DNA of 64,000 bases from Algoriphagus sp. AGSA1 (GCF_021390545.1 NZ_JAJUWR010000004.1:62001-126000); one strand, 5' to 3'. Shown: positions 1 to 9,290, counted from the stretch's first letter. The notes: generated by a model not told the origin, from the letters alone. Numbers and translations: made by a program.

Positions 1-119
1 AAGGCGTGCGTATAGGAAAAGGCTCAGTAGTAGCTGCTGGGGCTGTGGTGACAAAGGACGTGCCTCCCCATACGCTTGTGGGCGGGGTGCCCGCAAAAGC
101 AATCAGAGACCTAAATTAA
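1..119 (+). CDS. C-terminal end of a left-handed beta-helix (hexapeptide-repeat) acyltransferase, partial
   Basis: Only the last 38 codons are present (frame begins at base 3, stop TAA 117-119). The peptide carries the signature of hexapeptide-repeat O-/N-acetyltransferases: [20 protein letters not shown] followed by the usual [17 protein letters not shown] tail that caps the beta-helix. Such enzymes use acetyl-CoA to acetylate sugars. Directly upstream of a GT4 glycosyltransferase and a flippase, this one probably modifies an exopolysaccharide repeat unit, in the style of serine acetyltransferase/WcaF-like enzymes. The substrate cannot be told from the fragment. The family assignment is firm; the role is inferred from neighbours. 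Confidence 0.85.
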   Translation, partial: GVRIGKGSVVAAGAVVTKDVPPHTLVGGVPAKAIRDLN

Positions 120-161
120 AGCAGAAAATCATATACCCCATAAGTCAGTACCTTTAGAATT

Positions 162-1298
162 ATGAGAATTGGTATAGAAGCACAGCGGATATTCAGGAAA
201 AACAAGCACGGGATGGATTTGGTGGCCGTTCAGCTGATCAAGAACTTACAGCGTATAGACCACCATAACCAATATTATATCTTCATTAACCCGGATGAGG
301 ATATACATACGATTTATCCTACAAATAATTTCAAAATCATCCTTTTGCAAAAAAGTCCATACCCAATATGGGAGCAGTACTACTTGCGAAAAGCTTCCTA
401 TGACTACAAACTTGACGTCTTGCATTGCACAAGCAACACCGCCCCAATAGGAATAAAGACACCTTTGATACTTACCCTCCATGACATTATTTATCTGGAA
501 CAGATCCACCTAAAATCCGGGACATGGTATCAGCGGATAGGAAATCTATATAGAAGATGGGTAGTGCCAAGGATAGTAAAAAATTGTCACACCATATATA
601 CCGTTTCTGAATTTGAAAAAAAAGTAATTGAGAAACACTTTAACTTCCAACCGGAAAAAGTCAAGGTGATCAACAATGGAGTGGCGACCCACTTCAAGCC
701 ACAGGACAACAAACTGGTTGCCAAGATTAAAGAGAAATACGGACTCCCTGATTCTTATTTACTTTTTTTGGGAAATGCTGATCCAAAAAAGAACATGCTG
801 GGATTACTTAAGGCACTTTTGCAATTGGACAAAAACCAGCAACTTACCATGAGGGTTGTAATCCTGGATTTTGGCATTAAAGAATTGGAAGCTATGTTAA
901 GCAGCATAGATGCAATCCAACTCTTGGAAAAGATACATTTGCCTGGATATATCCCCAATGAGGAACTCCCATGCTTTTACAGTGGTGCATCAGCTTTTTT
1001 ATATCCCTCTTTAAGAGAGAGTTTTGGCCTTCCTATTCTAGAAGCCATGGCCTGCAAATGCCCTGTAATCACCTCAAATACTTCATCTATGCCTGGGATA
1101 GCAAAAAAAGCCGCTATCCTGATCAACCCAAAAAAACCTGCTACAATCAGTGAAGCAATTTTGCGGCTGAAGGAAGACCAAAACCTTCGAGAGGAACTAA
1201 TAGCAAAGGGAATTGAGCGATCCAAACAATTCAGTTATTTAACAGGAGCCCAAGCTGTATTGGAAACGTATAATTCTATCAAACGAAAAAAAAGATGA
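162..1298 (+). CDS. Glycosyltransferase family 4 (GT-B fold)
   Basis: A 378-residue cytoplasmic glycosyltransferase of the GT4/WfgS-like type, expected to move a sugar from a nucleotide donor to a lipid-linked polysaccharide intermediate. The N-terminal half has the acceptor-side Rossmann fold (MRIGIEAQRI start, LDVLHCTSNTAP, TLHD near 105-108). The C-terminal half holds the donor site: FLGNADPKKN at 202-211 and the retaining EX7E motif E286 to E294 in RESFGLPILEAM, followed by PVITSNTSSMPG. The gene lies 42 bp after the acetyltransferase. Its TGA stop overlaps the ATG of a repeat-derived micro-ORF (1295) that leads into the flippase. Acceptor and donor sugars are unknown. Confidence 0.92.
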   Translation: MRIGIEAQRIFRKNKHGMDLVAVQLIKNLQRIDHHNQYYIFINPDEDIHTIYPTNNFKIILLQKSPYPIWEQYYLRKASYDYKLDVLHCTSNTAPIGIKTPLILTLHDIIYLEQIHLKSGTWYQRIGNLYRRWVVPRIVKNCHTIYTVSEFEKKVIEKHFNFQPEKVKVINNGVATHFKPQDNKLVAKIKEKYGLPDSYLLFLGNADPKKNMLGLLKALLQLDKNQQLTMRVVILDFGIKELEAMLSSIDAIQLLEKIHLPGYIPNEELPCFYSGASAFLYPSLRESFGLPILEAMACKCPVITSNTSSMPGIAKKAAILINPKKPATISEAILRLKEDQNLREELIAKGIERSKQFSYLTGAQAVLETYNSIKRKKR

Positions 1299-1393
1299 AA
1301 TCGAGCATGAGGAAAACCTCACACAGTGGGATGGTTATAATTGCGAGATTCCATATGACCATGAAAAATCAATTACAAGCATATGAAATCTAA
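1295..1393 (+). repeat. Dispersed leader element D, copy 1: 32-codon micro-ORF between GT4 and flippase
   Basis: The DNA between the two EPS genes is a diverged copy of an element found twice more (13614-13701 and 37989-38076, both on the minus strand). On the plus strand it reads ATG (overlapping the GT4 stop as ATGA), begins MKSSMRKTSH, shares a GCGAGATTCCAT core, and stops with TAA at 1391-1393, 11 nt inside the flippase frame that starts at 1383. Relative to the other copies it has one in-frame 3-nt deletion and lacks their stop, so it runs four codons longer. It may be a real translated leader that couples GT4 to the flippase, or repeat DNA that happens to be open. Confidence 0.55.
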
Positions 1394-2708
1394 AAACTAT
1401 TGGCTGAACAGTGGGTTTTTTACTATGATGCACCGCGGGGTTGATTTTCTTGTGGGATTTTTAGGTTTCATGATGTTGGTTAGGATCTATTCTCCTGATT
1501 TGTTTGGGGTTTGGGTACTCTTTATAACTATTACCACAATTATTGAAATCTCGCGAAATGGCTTCTTGCAAAACGGATTGATCAAATATCTAGTATCCGA
1601 TTCAGACCAGGAAGGACAAATACAACTAAGTTCACTACAACAAAATTTTGCCCTTACAGTGGTGCTAATGTGTCTTGCATATTTTTTGGCACCTTATGCG
1701 GAATTAAAATTAAACGCGCCCGGTCTTGGGGCACTCTTGCGATTACATGTGCTTTTCTCCCCTTTCTTGATCTTCCATACACATAATTTAATCCTTATGC
1801 AGGCAAGATTTAATTTTCGCGCCTACTTCTATGCCAGCATAAGCAAGACTGTCCCTTTTTTCCTGTCTATCTTGATCATTTATTTTAATAACCTTACCAT
1901 AGATCTGGTACAACTCGGCTGGTTATATCATCTATGTGTGGTACTGGCTTTACTTTCCTCCCAAATACAAGTCCGGAAACATTTCAGGATCGTTTGGGGC
2001 TGGCATAGAGAATGGTGTGTAAAACTATATAGTTTTGGGATTTATGTCTTTGGTACTAACCTACTTTCAGTTATTTCTACCAGCATGGACAAATTCCTTC
2101 TAGGCGCCTTATTATCTCCTGCCCAGGTAGCAATGGCCAACAGTGCCGGTAGGGTCAGCAATCTCTTAGACATCCCTATCAATTCCATTTCTTCAATTTC
2201 CTTTCCAAAAGCATCTGAGGCACATGAAAGAAGGCAGCCTGAAGAAGTGGCAAAAATCTATGAACTGACCTTGGGGGCCATGTTAAGTTTCAGTTTAATT
2301 TATCTGGCCATTGTGTTGGTGTTCAGTAAAACGATAATACTCCTCGTTGTGGGAGAGGAATACCTTGCTGCTGTCCCTTACCTGCAAATAATATCCTTTC
2401 TTGCTCTGATCCGACCTATAGATAGGCAATCAGGAGTTTTTTTGGATGCCATTGGTAAGCCTGCTTACAACATGGTATTGGTTTTTACCAATATGATATC
2501 ATCAGCGTTGCTCTCATGGTATTTAATCAAAGACTATGGACTGGTAGGGGGAGCCTATGGAATGTTGTCCGCACTGACCATAACCGCATTAATAAAAGTA
2601 GTAATTTTGAATAAATCCCTACAAATCAACTATTTAAACGTTTTAAAACAGGCGTGGTATAACTACCCTCTGCTATTGAAAGCGGCATGGAGAAAACTGC
2701 ATTCCTAA
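1383..2708 (+). CDS. Polysaccharide flippase, Wzx/oligosaccharide exporter type (MATE-like superfamily)
   Basis: A 441-residue, very hydrophobic protein with about 12 predicted membrane helices and no signal peptide. It starts MKSKNYWLNSGFFTMMHRGVD, typical of the amphipathic N-terminus of the polysaccharide-biosynthesis flippase family. The family moves undecaprenyl-pyrophosphate-linked oligosaccharide units across the inner membrane for polymerisation. Helix-rich segments alternate with short loops, including the conserved first-half positive loop and the FGVWVLFITITTIIEISRNG helix 2/3 region. It lies in line with GT4 and the acetyltransferase, which supports a role in exopolysaccharide or O-unit export. 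Its start codon is the end of leader element D copy 1. A lipid II flippase (MurJ) is less likely given length and context. Confidence 0.85.
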   Translation: MKSKNYWLNSGFFTMMHRGVDFLVGFLGFMMLVRIYSPDLFGVWVLFITITTIIEISRNGFLQNGLIKYLVSDSDQEGQIQLSSLQQNFALTVVLMCLAYFLAPYAELKLNAPGLGALLRLHVLFSPFLIFHTHNLILMQARFNFRAYFYASISKTVPFFLSILIIYFNNLTIDLVQLGWLYHLCVVLALLSSQIQVRKHFRIVWGWHREWCVKLYSFGIYVFGTNLLSVISTSMDKFLLGALLSPAQVAMANSAGRVSNLLDIPINSISSISFPKASEAHERRQPEEVAKIYELTLGAMLSFSLIYLAIVLVFSKTIILLVVGEEYLAAVPYLQIISFLALIRPIDRQSGVFLDAIGKPAYNMVLVFTNMISSALLSWYLIKDYGLVGGAYGMLSALTITALIKVVILNKSLQINYLNVLKQAWYNYPLLLKAAWRKLHS

Positions 2709-2841
2709 TAGATTTAGTGTCTTTGATACGAGTGAAACCTTAACGTTTTTAGAAATTCCCCAAACTTCCTGCAGAGTAAGCAAGGCTTGTTGAAAAAGTC
2801 TCAGGAATGCTCAGTAACGAAATCAAATGCATAATGCGGGT

Positions 2842-4017
2842 TTAACCCAATCCTTTTTCATTTGCCCTCTCTGCTCTTTGCCATGTAACAGCCTGGCCTC
2901 CAGTAAGCCATCTGAAAAATCCCCGGATAGCGCAATAGTTCATTACTGAGAAATAATAAGGGATAAAGAAACCAACTATAGGGATTGCTTTATCCCTGGC
3001 CCAATAGCCCAGTAAAGCCAATGCATAAAAAAGATACTGTGCTACTAACAATACATCCCATAGCCTATTTTGTGAAATGCCTACCAAAAAATGATTAAGT
3101 AAAAAAATGACTGGAAGAAGAAATGGACAAACCGTCCATCTCAACACTCTATGACTTACATATTGAAAAAAAAGTCTAAAATCGTAAAATGGATTAATTG
3201 CTTTGGATAGTCGAAAGATACTTTGCCACCCGCCAGCTGCTATTCGGATTTTTCGTTTGATCTCTTCTCTTACAGATGAACTGCTGTATTCCAATGCTTC
3301 GGCCATAGGAGCGTATTTTACCAAATAACCATTTTCCGCAACCCGCATGGACAGCATGAAGTCATCGAGAATGGTATCGTCCGGGAGATCTTCAAAAAGC
3401 TCTCTTCTGTAGCTCATCAGTCCTCCATCTCCCCCCACTTGGGTATAGAAATAACTATCGAGCCTTTTGAGAAATGACTCATATTTCCAATACACTCCCT
3501 CTCCCTTGCTACTTGCACCCTCTGACTGCAGGGTAATTATACGTTTTTCCCCGGTCACCGCACCTACCTTGCTATCCTGATAAGGGCGTATAAGTTCCTT
3601 GATGGCAGACTGATTTAGCAAGGTATTGGCATCCGAAAAAACAAGAATTGAACCATTGGATTCAGCTACTGCTTTTTTCATGGCGGCAAATTTCCCTCCC
3701 CTTTTAGGGACACGAATTGATTTAATGCTATAGTTGCCTTTTAAAATATCATCAGAACCATCATCAGAACCATCACTGACAAATATAATTTCAAGTTTAT
3801 CTACCGGATAATCAAGCTGAAGCGTATTATCAATTTTGAATTGTAATCCCGCCTTTTCGTTATAATATGGGATAATTAATGATACTGAAGGGAAATATTG
3901 ATTTTGATAAGCAAAATCTCCTTTAGGCTTTAGTTTAACTAGTAGGAAAACCACCCCTCCATACCCAATGTAGGTATAGAGAATCAAAAGGATAAGAAGT
4001 AGCACAGTCAACTCCAT
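2842..4017 (-). CDS. Membrane-anchored glycosyltransferase family 2
   Basis: A 391-residue processive-type GT2. Residues 3-26 form an N-terminal membrane helix. The GT-A domain follows: SLIIPYYNE (46-54), the nucleotide-binding SDGSDDGSDD near 81-90, and the DxN/DxD-type FSDAN with D129. A TGEKR motif is at 155-159, GGDGGLMSYRR near 196-205, and the catalytic-base region ILDDFMLS with D218/D219. The IRIAAGGWQ segment near 258-266 stands where QxxRW sits in related enzymes. Three or four C-terminal helices close the protein. It resembles cellulose-synthase-like and EpsG/ExoU-type enzymes that add sugars at the inner face of the membrane. It converges on the flippase gene and probably belongs to the same polysaccharide pathway. 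Confidence 0.88.
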   Translation of the reverse strand: MELTVLLLILLILYTYIGYGGVVFLLVKLKPKGDFAYQNQYFPSVSLIIPYYNEKAGLQFKIDNTLQLDYPVDKLEIIFVSDGSDDGSDDILKGNYSIKSIRVPKRGGKFAAMKKAVAESNGSILVFSDANTLLNQSAIKELIRPYQDSKVGAVTGEKRIITLQSEGASSKGEGVYWKYESFLKRLDSYFYTQVGGDGGLMSYRRELFEDLPDDTILDDFMLSMRVAENGYLVKYAPMAEALEYSSSSVREEIKRKIRIAAGGWQSIFRLSKAINPFYDFRLFFQYVSHRVLRWTVCPFLLPVIFLLNHFLVGISQNRLWDVLLVAQYLFYALALLGYWARDKAIPIVGFFIPYYFSVMNYCAIRGFFRWLTGGQAVTWQRAERANEKGLG

Positions 4018-4587
4018 ATAATAAGCAGGTTCATTTTTAGAATCCCAATCAGGCTATTTTGAAACTTTTCATTAAATCACCTATACAATCCGTTCCATTT
4101 TACTGAATAGTAGGAATGCAATTTCGGAAAGTTAAAATGCATTTATCACTATCCGTAGAAAAATAATGTTCCATTCCAGAGAATGCACTATTCCCGGAGT
4201 AGTTGGTAATGTGAAATCCGCATGTCCCATCCCACGACTAATTTGATCTAATAGCCTGAGTTCAATTCAAAAAAACGGAGATCATTATAAATAAAGATTT
4301 TCCGCAGATTTAAGATGAATAGTTGGGATAGCTATAAATATTATGTAATTTGTATGCAGAAGCACAAAATTTCGCTTCCGCCCAATTAACCTGATTTCCT
4401 TTTTTCTTTTAGATGAGAGAGCTGTTAATCAATTTTCGCTCGGTCAGGAAACTTCAAACTATTTAGTAAAAATATGGATCAGTTGAAATTATGCTTTTAT
4501 TAACCAAGCAAATCCAACTAATTCATTCACCAATGAACATAATATGAAGGTGTATTGCGGATTTTTAATTTCAAACCTATAGTAGTC
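4018..4587. other. AT-rich divergent spacer, no gene seen
   Basis: About 570 bp separate the start of the GT2 gene (minus) from the preferred start of the response regulator (plus). I see no convincing ORF, repeat module or structural RNA here. It must hold promoters for both flanking genes, but no clean TAnnTTTG box could be pinned down. Confidence 0.5.
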
Positions 4588-4956
4588 ATGAAGAAAAAAA
4601 TACTTATTGTGGAAGACCAAATGATCCATCGTTTCATGCTGAAACGCTTTCTAGAAGTCAATAACTTTCATGTAGAGGTGGCAAGTAACGGTATAGATGC
4701 CATGGAGCAGTTGAACTTGGAGAACATACCTGATGTAATTGTGACTGATTTGAACATGCCCTACATGGATGGATATCAGTTTCTGAAAATGCTTCGAGAA
4801 AACAAGGTGACCTCCCAAGTTCCGGTAATAGCCATATCCGCGCTTGATTTCCTGTCAAACGATGAACTGAACGGATACTTTTTTGATCATTGTATCACAA
4901 AACCATTTAAACTAGAGCATTTACGGATTGAGATTATGCAGGTGATTGAGGATTGA
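4588..4956 (+). CDS. Single-domain response regulator (CheY-like receiver)
   Basis: A 122-residue stand-alone receiver domain. The ATG at 4588 (MKKKILIVEDQ) is preferred over a TTG at 4555, because receivers start just before the first beta strand and 11 extra residues would be atypical. All key residues are present: E9/D10 acidic pair, phospho-acceptor D54 in VTDLNMP, S84 in the IAISAL switch position, and K105 in ITKPF. There is no output domain, so it likely works in a phosphorelay or by protein-protein contact. The convergent kinase/receiver pair at 5069-8774 is a plausible source of phosphate; this pairing is inferred from position only. Confidence 0.9.
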   Translation: MKKKILIVEDQMIHRFMLKRFLEVNNFHVEVASNGIDAMEQLNLENIPDVIVTDLNMPYMDGYQFLKMLRENKVTSQVPVIAISALDFLSNDELNGYFFDHCITKPFKLEHLRIEIMQVIED

Positions 4957-5068
4957 CCCTCTGTGACCTAGGCTTGGAAAAAGTGGGGAATTACTACCCA
5001 CAATGGTACTTTTCAGACGAAGGTTTTGTCCGCCAAAGTATCTTCAGCGTGAATCAAGCTACCTTTGG

Positions 5069-5494
5069 CTAGAGATACAGTTCTCTATTGAAACTTTCAT
5101 CCCCACCTTTCAGATTCCATAGATCTCTTCTTCTTTTTTCTCCTAAGGTGTTCTGTACAACAGTGAGCAACGACTCTTGGCTTACAGGAGTATTTAGTAC
5201 AATCTTTAGTCCCAGATCGAAAGGGCTTGGAAGATCAATATCTCCTCCAAGGAAAATAAAAGGAAGATTTTGCGATTCCGCCTGTTCTATGCCCATAAGT
5301 AACTGGTTATGGATTTCATACGACAACTTCAAAGAATCCACTATAACTAGATCTACTGCTTTATTTTCCAAAATTTCAGACACACTCATAGACCCGTCGA
5401 TTAAAATTACCTGTATTCCTTCTTTTTCCAATATGTTTCTAAATGCTTTATTCAGATTTAGCCCGTCGTCTAGAAGGAGGATTTTTTGATTCAT
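5069..5494 (-). CDS. Degenerate receiver-domain protein, coupled to the upstream sensor kinase
   Basis: A 141-residue receiver-like protein. Its start (MNQKILLLDD) lies 47 nt inside the 3' end of the sensor-kinase gene, so the two are very likely translationally coupled. D9/D10 and the phospho-acceptor position D53 (LVIVDS) are kept. The switch Thr/Ser after strand 4 is replaced by FIFLGG, and the invariant Lys of the KP motif is N101 (VLNTPVS). Pseudo-receivers of this kind often act as constitutive or partner-binding domains rather than normal phospho-switches. The tail after residue 117 (GEKRRRDLWNLKGGD) is basic and has no known domain. A function specific to the kinase is likely, but its nature cannot be read from sequence. 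Confidence 0.8.
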   Translation of the reverse strand: MNQKILLLDDGLNLNKAFRNILEKEGIQVILIDGSMSVSEILENKAVDLVIVDSLKLSYEIHNQLLMGIEQAESQNLPFIFLGGDIDLPSPFDLGLKIVLNTPVSQESLLTVVQNTLGEKRRRDLWNLKGGDESFNRELYL

Positions 5495-8400
5495 AAGGAA
5501 ATACTATTGTAATAGCTGTGCCTAAATTTTCTTTGCTTCGGAATTGGATCTTTCCTTCCAATTTCAATACCAATTCATAAACTATACTGAGTCCCAAGCC
5601 TGTCCCTTTGACCCCATTAGTGTTTGTAGATCTGTAAAAGGGGTCAAAGATGAATTTTTGTTCCTTTTTTGGGACTCCTATGCCATAATCCCGCACAGTG
5701 AGAACCACTGCGCCCCCGTTTACTCTCAAACTTAAGTCAGGTATTCTGTCCAAAGGCCTTGAGTACTTGAGCGCATTCCCCACGATGTTTTTTATAATAT
5801 ACGAAAGCCAAGTATGATCGGATTTTATACGGACAGGTTTATTAGGCAAATCAAGATTCAGACAGGGTTTTTCCTCATCAAATAAAAAGTTCTCTTCAAG
5901 AGTAAGTAAAATCACCTGATTAAGATCAAGCGTTTTCAAATTGACATTCAGTCTCCCATCTGAATTCTGCTCCATGAGTAATACATCTGTGACCATTTGG
6001 GTCAGTCTGCCAAGTTGGGTATTGATTTTATCAACGTGCCGCAGGGATTTATTTTTGATCTCAGAATCATTCAATTGTGACAAAACCATCTTTAACAAAT
6101 CATTACTGCTAAAAATAGTAGCCAAAGGGGTTCTGAACTCATGAGAAGTCATTGCGATAAATCTAGATTTAAGCTGGTTGAGCTCCTTTTCCTTATCCAA
6201 AGTTTCCTTTAATTTGAGTAGGCTCAGTTCCCGTTCAGTCACATCACGTGAAGTGGCCAAATAAGAATAAAGATCCCCCTGTTCATTATATAAGGGTTTC
6301 CATATCATTTCTATCTTTCTGATTTTCCCGGATATTTTATGTTTTATAGGAATTACAAACTTGGGATAGTTTTCAAAATCCACCATTTGTTCCAACTTGA
6401 AATTGGTTTTTTCAAAAAAATCCTCACCTAATAGCTCCTGTGGTAAAAGTCCGGTTATTCTCTCTATGGAAGGAGAAACATACCTTATTTTAAACTCTAA
6501 ATCATGTAAAGACACTATATCATCTACATTATCGGAAAGCAACTTATATAGATTTTTTGACTCCCGATGCAGGCTTTCCGCCTTAATTCGCTGTCTATTC
6601 TCATGAACCATGCTGATCAGATTCGCATAGCTTGACATAAAAGGCTGTATAAAGTCTATGTCTTCCTGAGAATAAATTTTCTTTTTATTTGCCAGCCCTA
6701 CCAGTCCGATAAACCTATCCCCTTTGTATATAGGTATTCCCACAAATCTTTTTAACTGAGGATGTCCTTTTGGTAAGTTAGCCCTACAGGAAGAGTCATT
6801 ATCTACATTATTTGAAATAAGCGGCTTCCCTGACAACAGCACTGTTCCTATCAAATTATCCAATTCCTTGAACACAAAACCTTTCTCTAAATGCCGCTCT
6901 ATAAAGTGCTGTACATCTGCTGTGGAATCAGTATTGCTGATCGCATTTGAGATTAAGTATGGCAGTCCATTTTCATCATAAAGCACTTCGCCTAAAAACC
7001 CGTATTCACTTTTAGTGAAAAAAATCAGGGTGGATAAAAGCTTGGAGTAAGTTTCCCTTACCTCAGCTTCCATTGAAAAACTAATCTGGGTCTGATCCAA
7101 TGCGGTAAGCACTTCTTCCAGACGTATCCTCTCCAATTCGGCCAGCTTACGTTTATGGATATTATATAGGATTATAGTCACAACTTCCTTCCCTTTATAT
7201 GGAAGTTTTTGGGATGATAAACTATACCAATGATCCCCCTTCTCTTCGCGCACCAAAACTTCCAGGTTTTCTATTTCCACTGTGCCCAAAATATAATCTC
7301 TTACAGAAATAGAAGAGTCGGGATGGAATACATAATCATCAATATTGAAATCTTTTCTAATAGGGGAATTGGTTTGAGCAATCATATTGAGGAAGAACTC
7401 ATTAAAATAAAGAACCTCAAGCTTATCCAGTGTGCACATAATCAGCGGAAAAGGGAGGTTCTCTGAAATCACCTTAAACCGCTCCTCACTCTCCAGCAAT
7501 TCCAACTCCTTGGCTTTAGAGTTGGTAATATCGGATAAGCGCCCATGTAAACGATAAGGATTCCCCAGCGTATCATACTCCATCCAAGTTCTATTTTCGA
7601 CCCAAAGAGTCATTCCCTGCTCGTTAATAATCCTATATTCAAGATTCTGATTACTTCCTCTCCATGCTTCATTAAAAAATTCTTCTACACGATTACGATC
7701 ATCCGTGTGGACAATCTTGAGCGAATACAGGGGATCATTAATAAATTTTTCCTCGCTCAATCCAAAATTGGAGATTTTTTTAGAAATCACTTTATAAGAT
7801 TTGGTAAACGCGTCTCCTATATACAGCACATCTTCTACTGTGTGAAATAGGGACTTGAAGGCCGATTGGTTATTCCTTAATTTCTCTGCGTTCACTTTAT
7901 ATTGATGAATATCGAGAATAGAACCGAATAGTTCTTGTTCCGCTCCTACTGAACGCTTGACGGCGACTCTTACCCACCTTATCCCCAATCCGGAGGTGAT
8001 TAAAGGCAAATCCAGAGAGATTTCCAGTGTCACACCGTCAATAAGGATTTCGAGTTCATTTACAAAAAAGTCCTTGTAGGTGTGCTCAATAAATGAAAAA
8101 ATAGGTTTACCCAAAGACTCTCCTATACAGTATCCTGTCAACCATTCCCAGCCCCCATTTAAATAAATCAATTTAAAATCAAAATCAATAGAAAAGACCA
8201 CATCCCGAATGTTTTCAATAGTCCTCTGATATTTCTGCCCACTTTCAATAAGTGCCCTATGGTTTTCCATACCGTATATCAGCCCACCAAATCCAACCCC
8301 AAAATTCCTAAAAAGTGTTATAGATGTATCTGAGAAAAATAGGGACGAGTGCCCGGAACATAAACCAAGTACACCCCATAACTCCTTACCGGCATATATT

Positions 8401-8774
8401 GGAACAATTAAGCAAGAAACGTTCTTCTCAGCCCCGAAACTTTCAGCACTATGGCTACCTTCTGAAGGGATCTCTTGATAAAGGATGTACCCCTCTTTTC
8501 CTAATCTATCCAGCAATGAACCATCTAGAATATCCGGTACCTCAGATTTAAAAGCTTTCTTACCGGAGTCAGTGCCTCTCCTGGGCCATTTGTAGGAATA
8601 GTTTTTTCCTTTATCCTTTTGGGATGAAAAATTTTGCAAGAATGTGCAACTTAAACCGCATTTCTCACCTATTTCTTGTAAAAACTCTGGCAATGCCTCT
8701 TCTAAGCTTTCTGAGCTTCTAAGCATAGAGAGAGCACCTGTGGTAGCGGCTAAAACACTGTCCAATTTAATCAT
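5448..8774 (-). CDS. Multi-PAS/GAF sensor histidine kinase (cytoplasmic)
   Basis: An 1108-residue kinase with no membrane helix. Domain order: N-terminal GAF (about 10-170), PAS/PAC (180-295), PAS/PAC (300-420), PAS (425-545), GAF (550-720; LIGTVLLSGKPLISNNV), PAS (735-850), HisKA with H878 in MTSHEFRTPLA, then HATPase_c with N1000 (N-box IVGNALKYS), G1 box DYGIGVP at 1029-1035 and G2 box GTGLGLSIV at 1057-1065. It presumably senses soluble or redox/light-type signals through the PAS and GAF modules and phosphorylates a separate receiver. The last 47 nt overlap the degenerate receiver gene. The ATG at 8774 is supported by a promoter-like sequence about 50 nt upstream. Confidence 0.93.
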   Translation of the reverse strand: MIKLDSVLAATTGALSMLRSSESLEEALPEFLQEIGEKCGLSCTFLQNFSSQKDKGKNYSYKWPRRGTDSGKKAFKSEVPDILDGSLLDRLGKEGYILYQEIPSEGSHSAESFGAEKNVSCLIVPIYAGKELWGVLGLCSGHSSLFFSDTSITLFRNFGVGFGGLIYGMENHRALIESGQKYQRTIENIRDVVFSIDFDFKLIYLNGGWEWLTGYCIGESLGKPIFSFIEHTYKDFFVNELEILIDGVTLEISLDLPLITSGLGIRWVRVAVKRSVGAEQELFGSILDIHQYKVNAEKLRNNQSAFKSLFHTVEDVLYIGDAFTKSYKVISKKISNFGLSEEKFINDPLYSLKIVHTDDRNRVEEFFNEAWRGSNQNLEYRIINEQGMTLWVENRTWMEYDTLGNPYRLHGRLSDITNSKAKELELLESEERFKVISENLPFPLIMCTLDKLEVLYFNEFFLNMIAQTNSPIRKDFNIDDYVFHPDSSISVRDYILGTVEIENLEVLVREEKGDHWYSLSSQKLPYKGKEVVTIILYNIHKRKLAELERIRLEEVLTALDQTQISFSMEAEVRETYSKLLSTLIFFTKSEYGFLGEVLYDENGLPYLISNAISNTDSTADVQHFIERHLEKGFVFKELDNLIGTVLLSGKPLISNNVDNDSSCRANLPKGHPQLKRFVGIPIYKGDRFIGLVGLANKKKIYSQEDIDFIQPFMSSYANLISMVHENRQRIKAESLHRESKNLYKLLSDNVDDIVSLHDLEFKIRYVSPSIERITGLLPQELLGEDFFEKTNFKLEQMVDFENYPKFVIPIKHKISGKIRKIEMIWKPLYNEQGDLYSYLATSRDVTERELSLLKLKETLDKEKELNQLKSRFIAMTSHEFRTPLATIFSSNDLLKMVLSQLNDSEIKNKSLRHVDKINTQLGRLTQMVTDVLLMEQNSDGRLNVNLKTLDLNQVILLTLEENFLFDEEKPCLNLDLPNKPVRIKSDHTWLSYIIKNIVGNALKYSRPLDRIPDLSLRVNGGAVVLTVRDYGIGVPKKEQKFIFDPFYRSTNTNGVKGTGLGLSIVYELVLKLEGKIQFRSKENLGTAITIVFPYESKNPPSRRRAKSE

Positions 8775-8826
8775 TCTGTAGGAAAATTATCATCCAATTA
8801 ATTTACAGTCTTCTAAATTTATTGAT

Positions 8827-8858
8827 CAAATGTAGCAGGAAAAGAACTTAAACGCCAA
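8827..8858 (-). promoter_or_regulatory. Bacteroidota-type promoter for the sensor kinase
   Basis: On the minus strand TACATTTG (8834-8827) matches the -7 consensus TAnnTTTG. A TTG 21 nt further upstream (8858-8856) fits the -33 box spacing. Transcription would begin near 8819, giving a leader of about 45 nt before the kinase ATG at 8774. The call rests on consensus matching only. Confidence 0.55.
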
Positions 8859-9140
8859 GCAAGAAGAACGGATAAGCTAGCTGGGCTTAGTTTCCGTACC
8901 CTCGTCAATGCGGCATTATCGACAAAGTCGGGTCCAAATCTACTTGCTAGCTTTAGCTCAGATACCGAAACGACGGGAAGAGAGATGGCCAATGTCGGGT
9001 GAGCGATGATGGATGCCCGGTGTTTGGTGTTGGAGGTTGGAAGTGGGTGGTTGGGTGAGCGATGATGGATGCCCGGTGTCAGATGTTGGAGGTTGGATGA
9101 AAAAAGACCATAGATGAAAGACGGATTGCTTTTTTCTACC

Positions 9141-9290
9141 ACAAGCCTGCCGTAGGTAGGCCTGGTCGGTAGCCCAGGGTAAGGAGGTACGATGCAACCC
9201 TGGGCAAAACGAAATAATATCCTAACAGCGCTGGCCCACGGACATCATTCGAAGACCGGCGCTTTGTGCCAGCAAGACGGAGGCGGGAAG
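9141..9290. repeat. 150-bp dispersed hairpin module, copy 1
   Basis: Starts ACAAGCCTGCCGTAGGTAGG and ends GACGGAGGCGGGAAG. It holds a GCCTgCC/GGtAGGC stem and a CCCAGGGT...ACCCTGGG stem around a 16-nt loop. It recurs with the same length and no indels at 9449-9598 and 31439-31588, and in shortened form at about 29808-29884 and 30074-30150. Confidence 0.85.

Noticed and set aside
4990..5015. GTGGG...CCCAC hairpin as terminator of the response regulator
   Set aside because: Only 5 bp stem with no T-run; not convincing.
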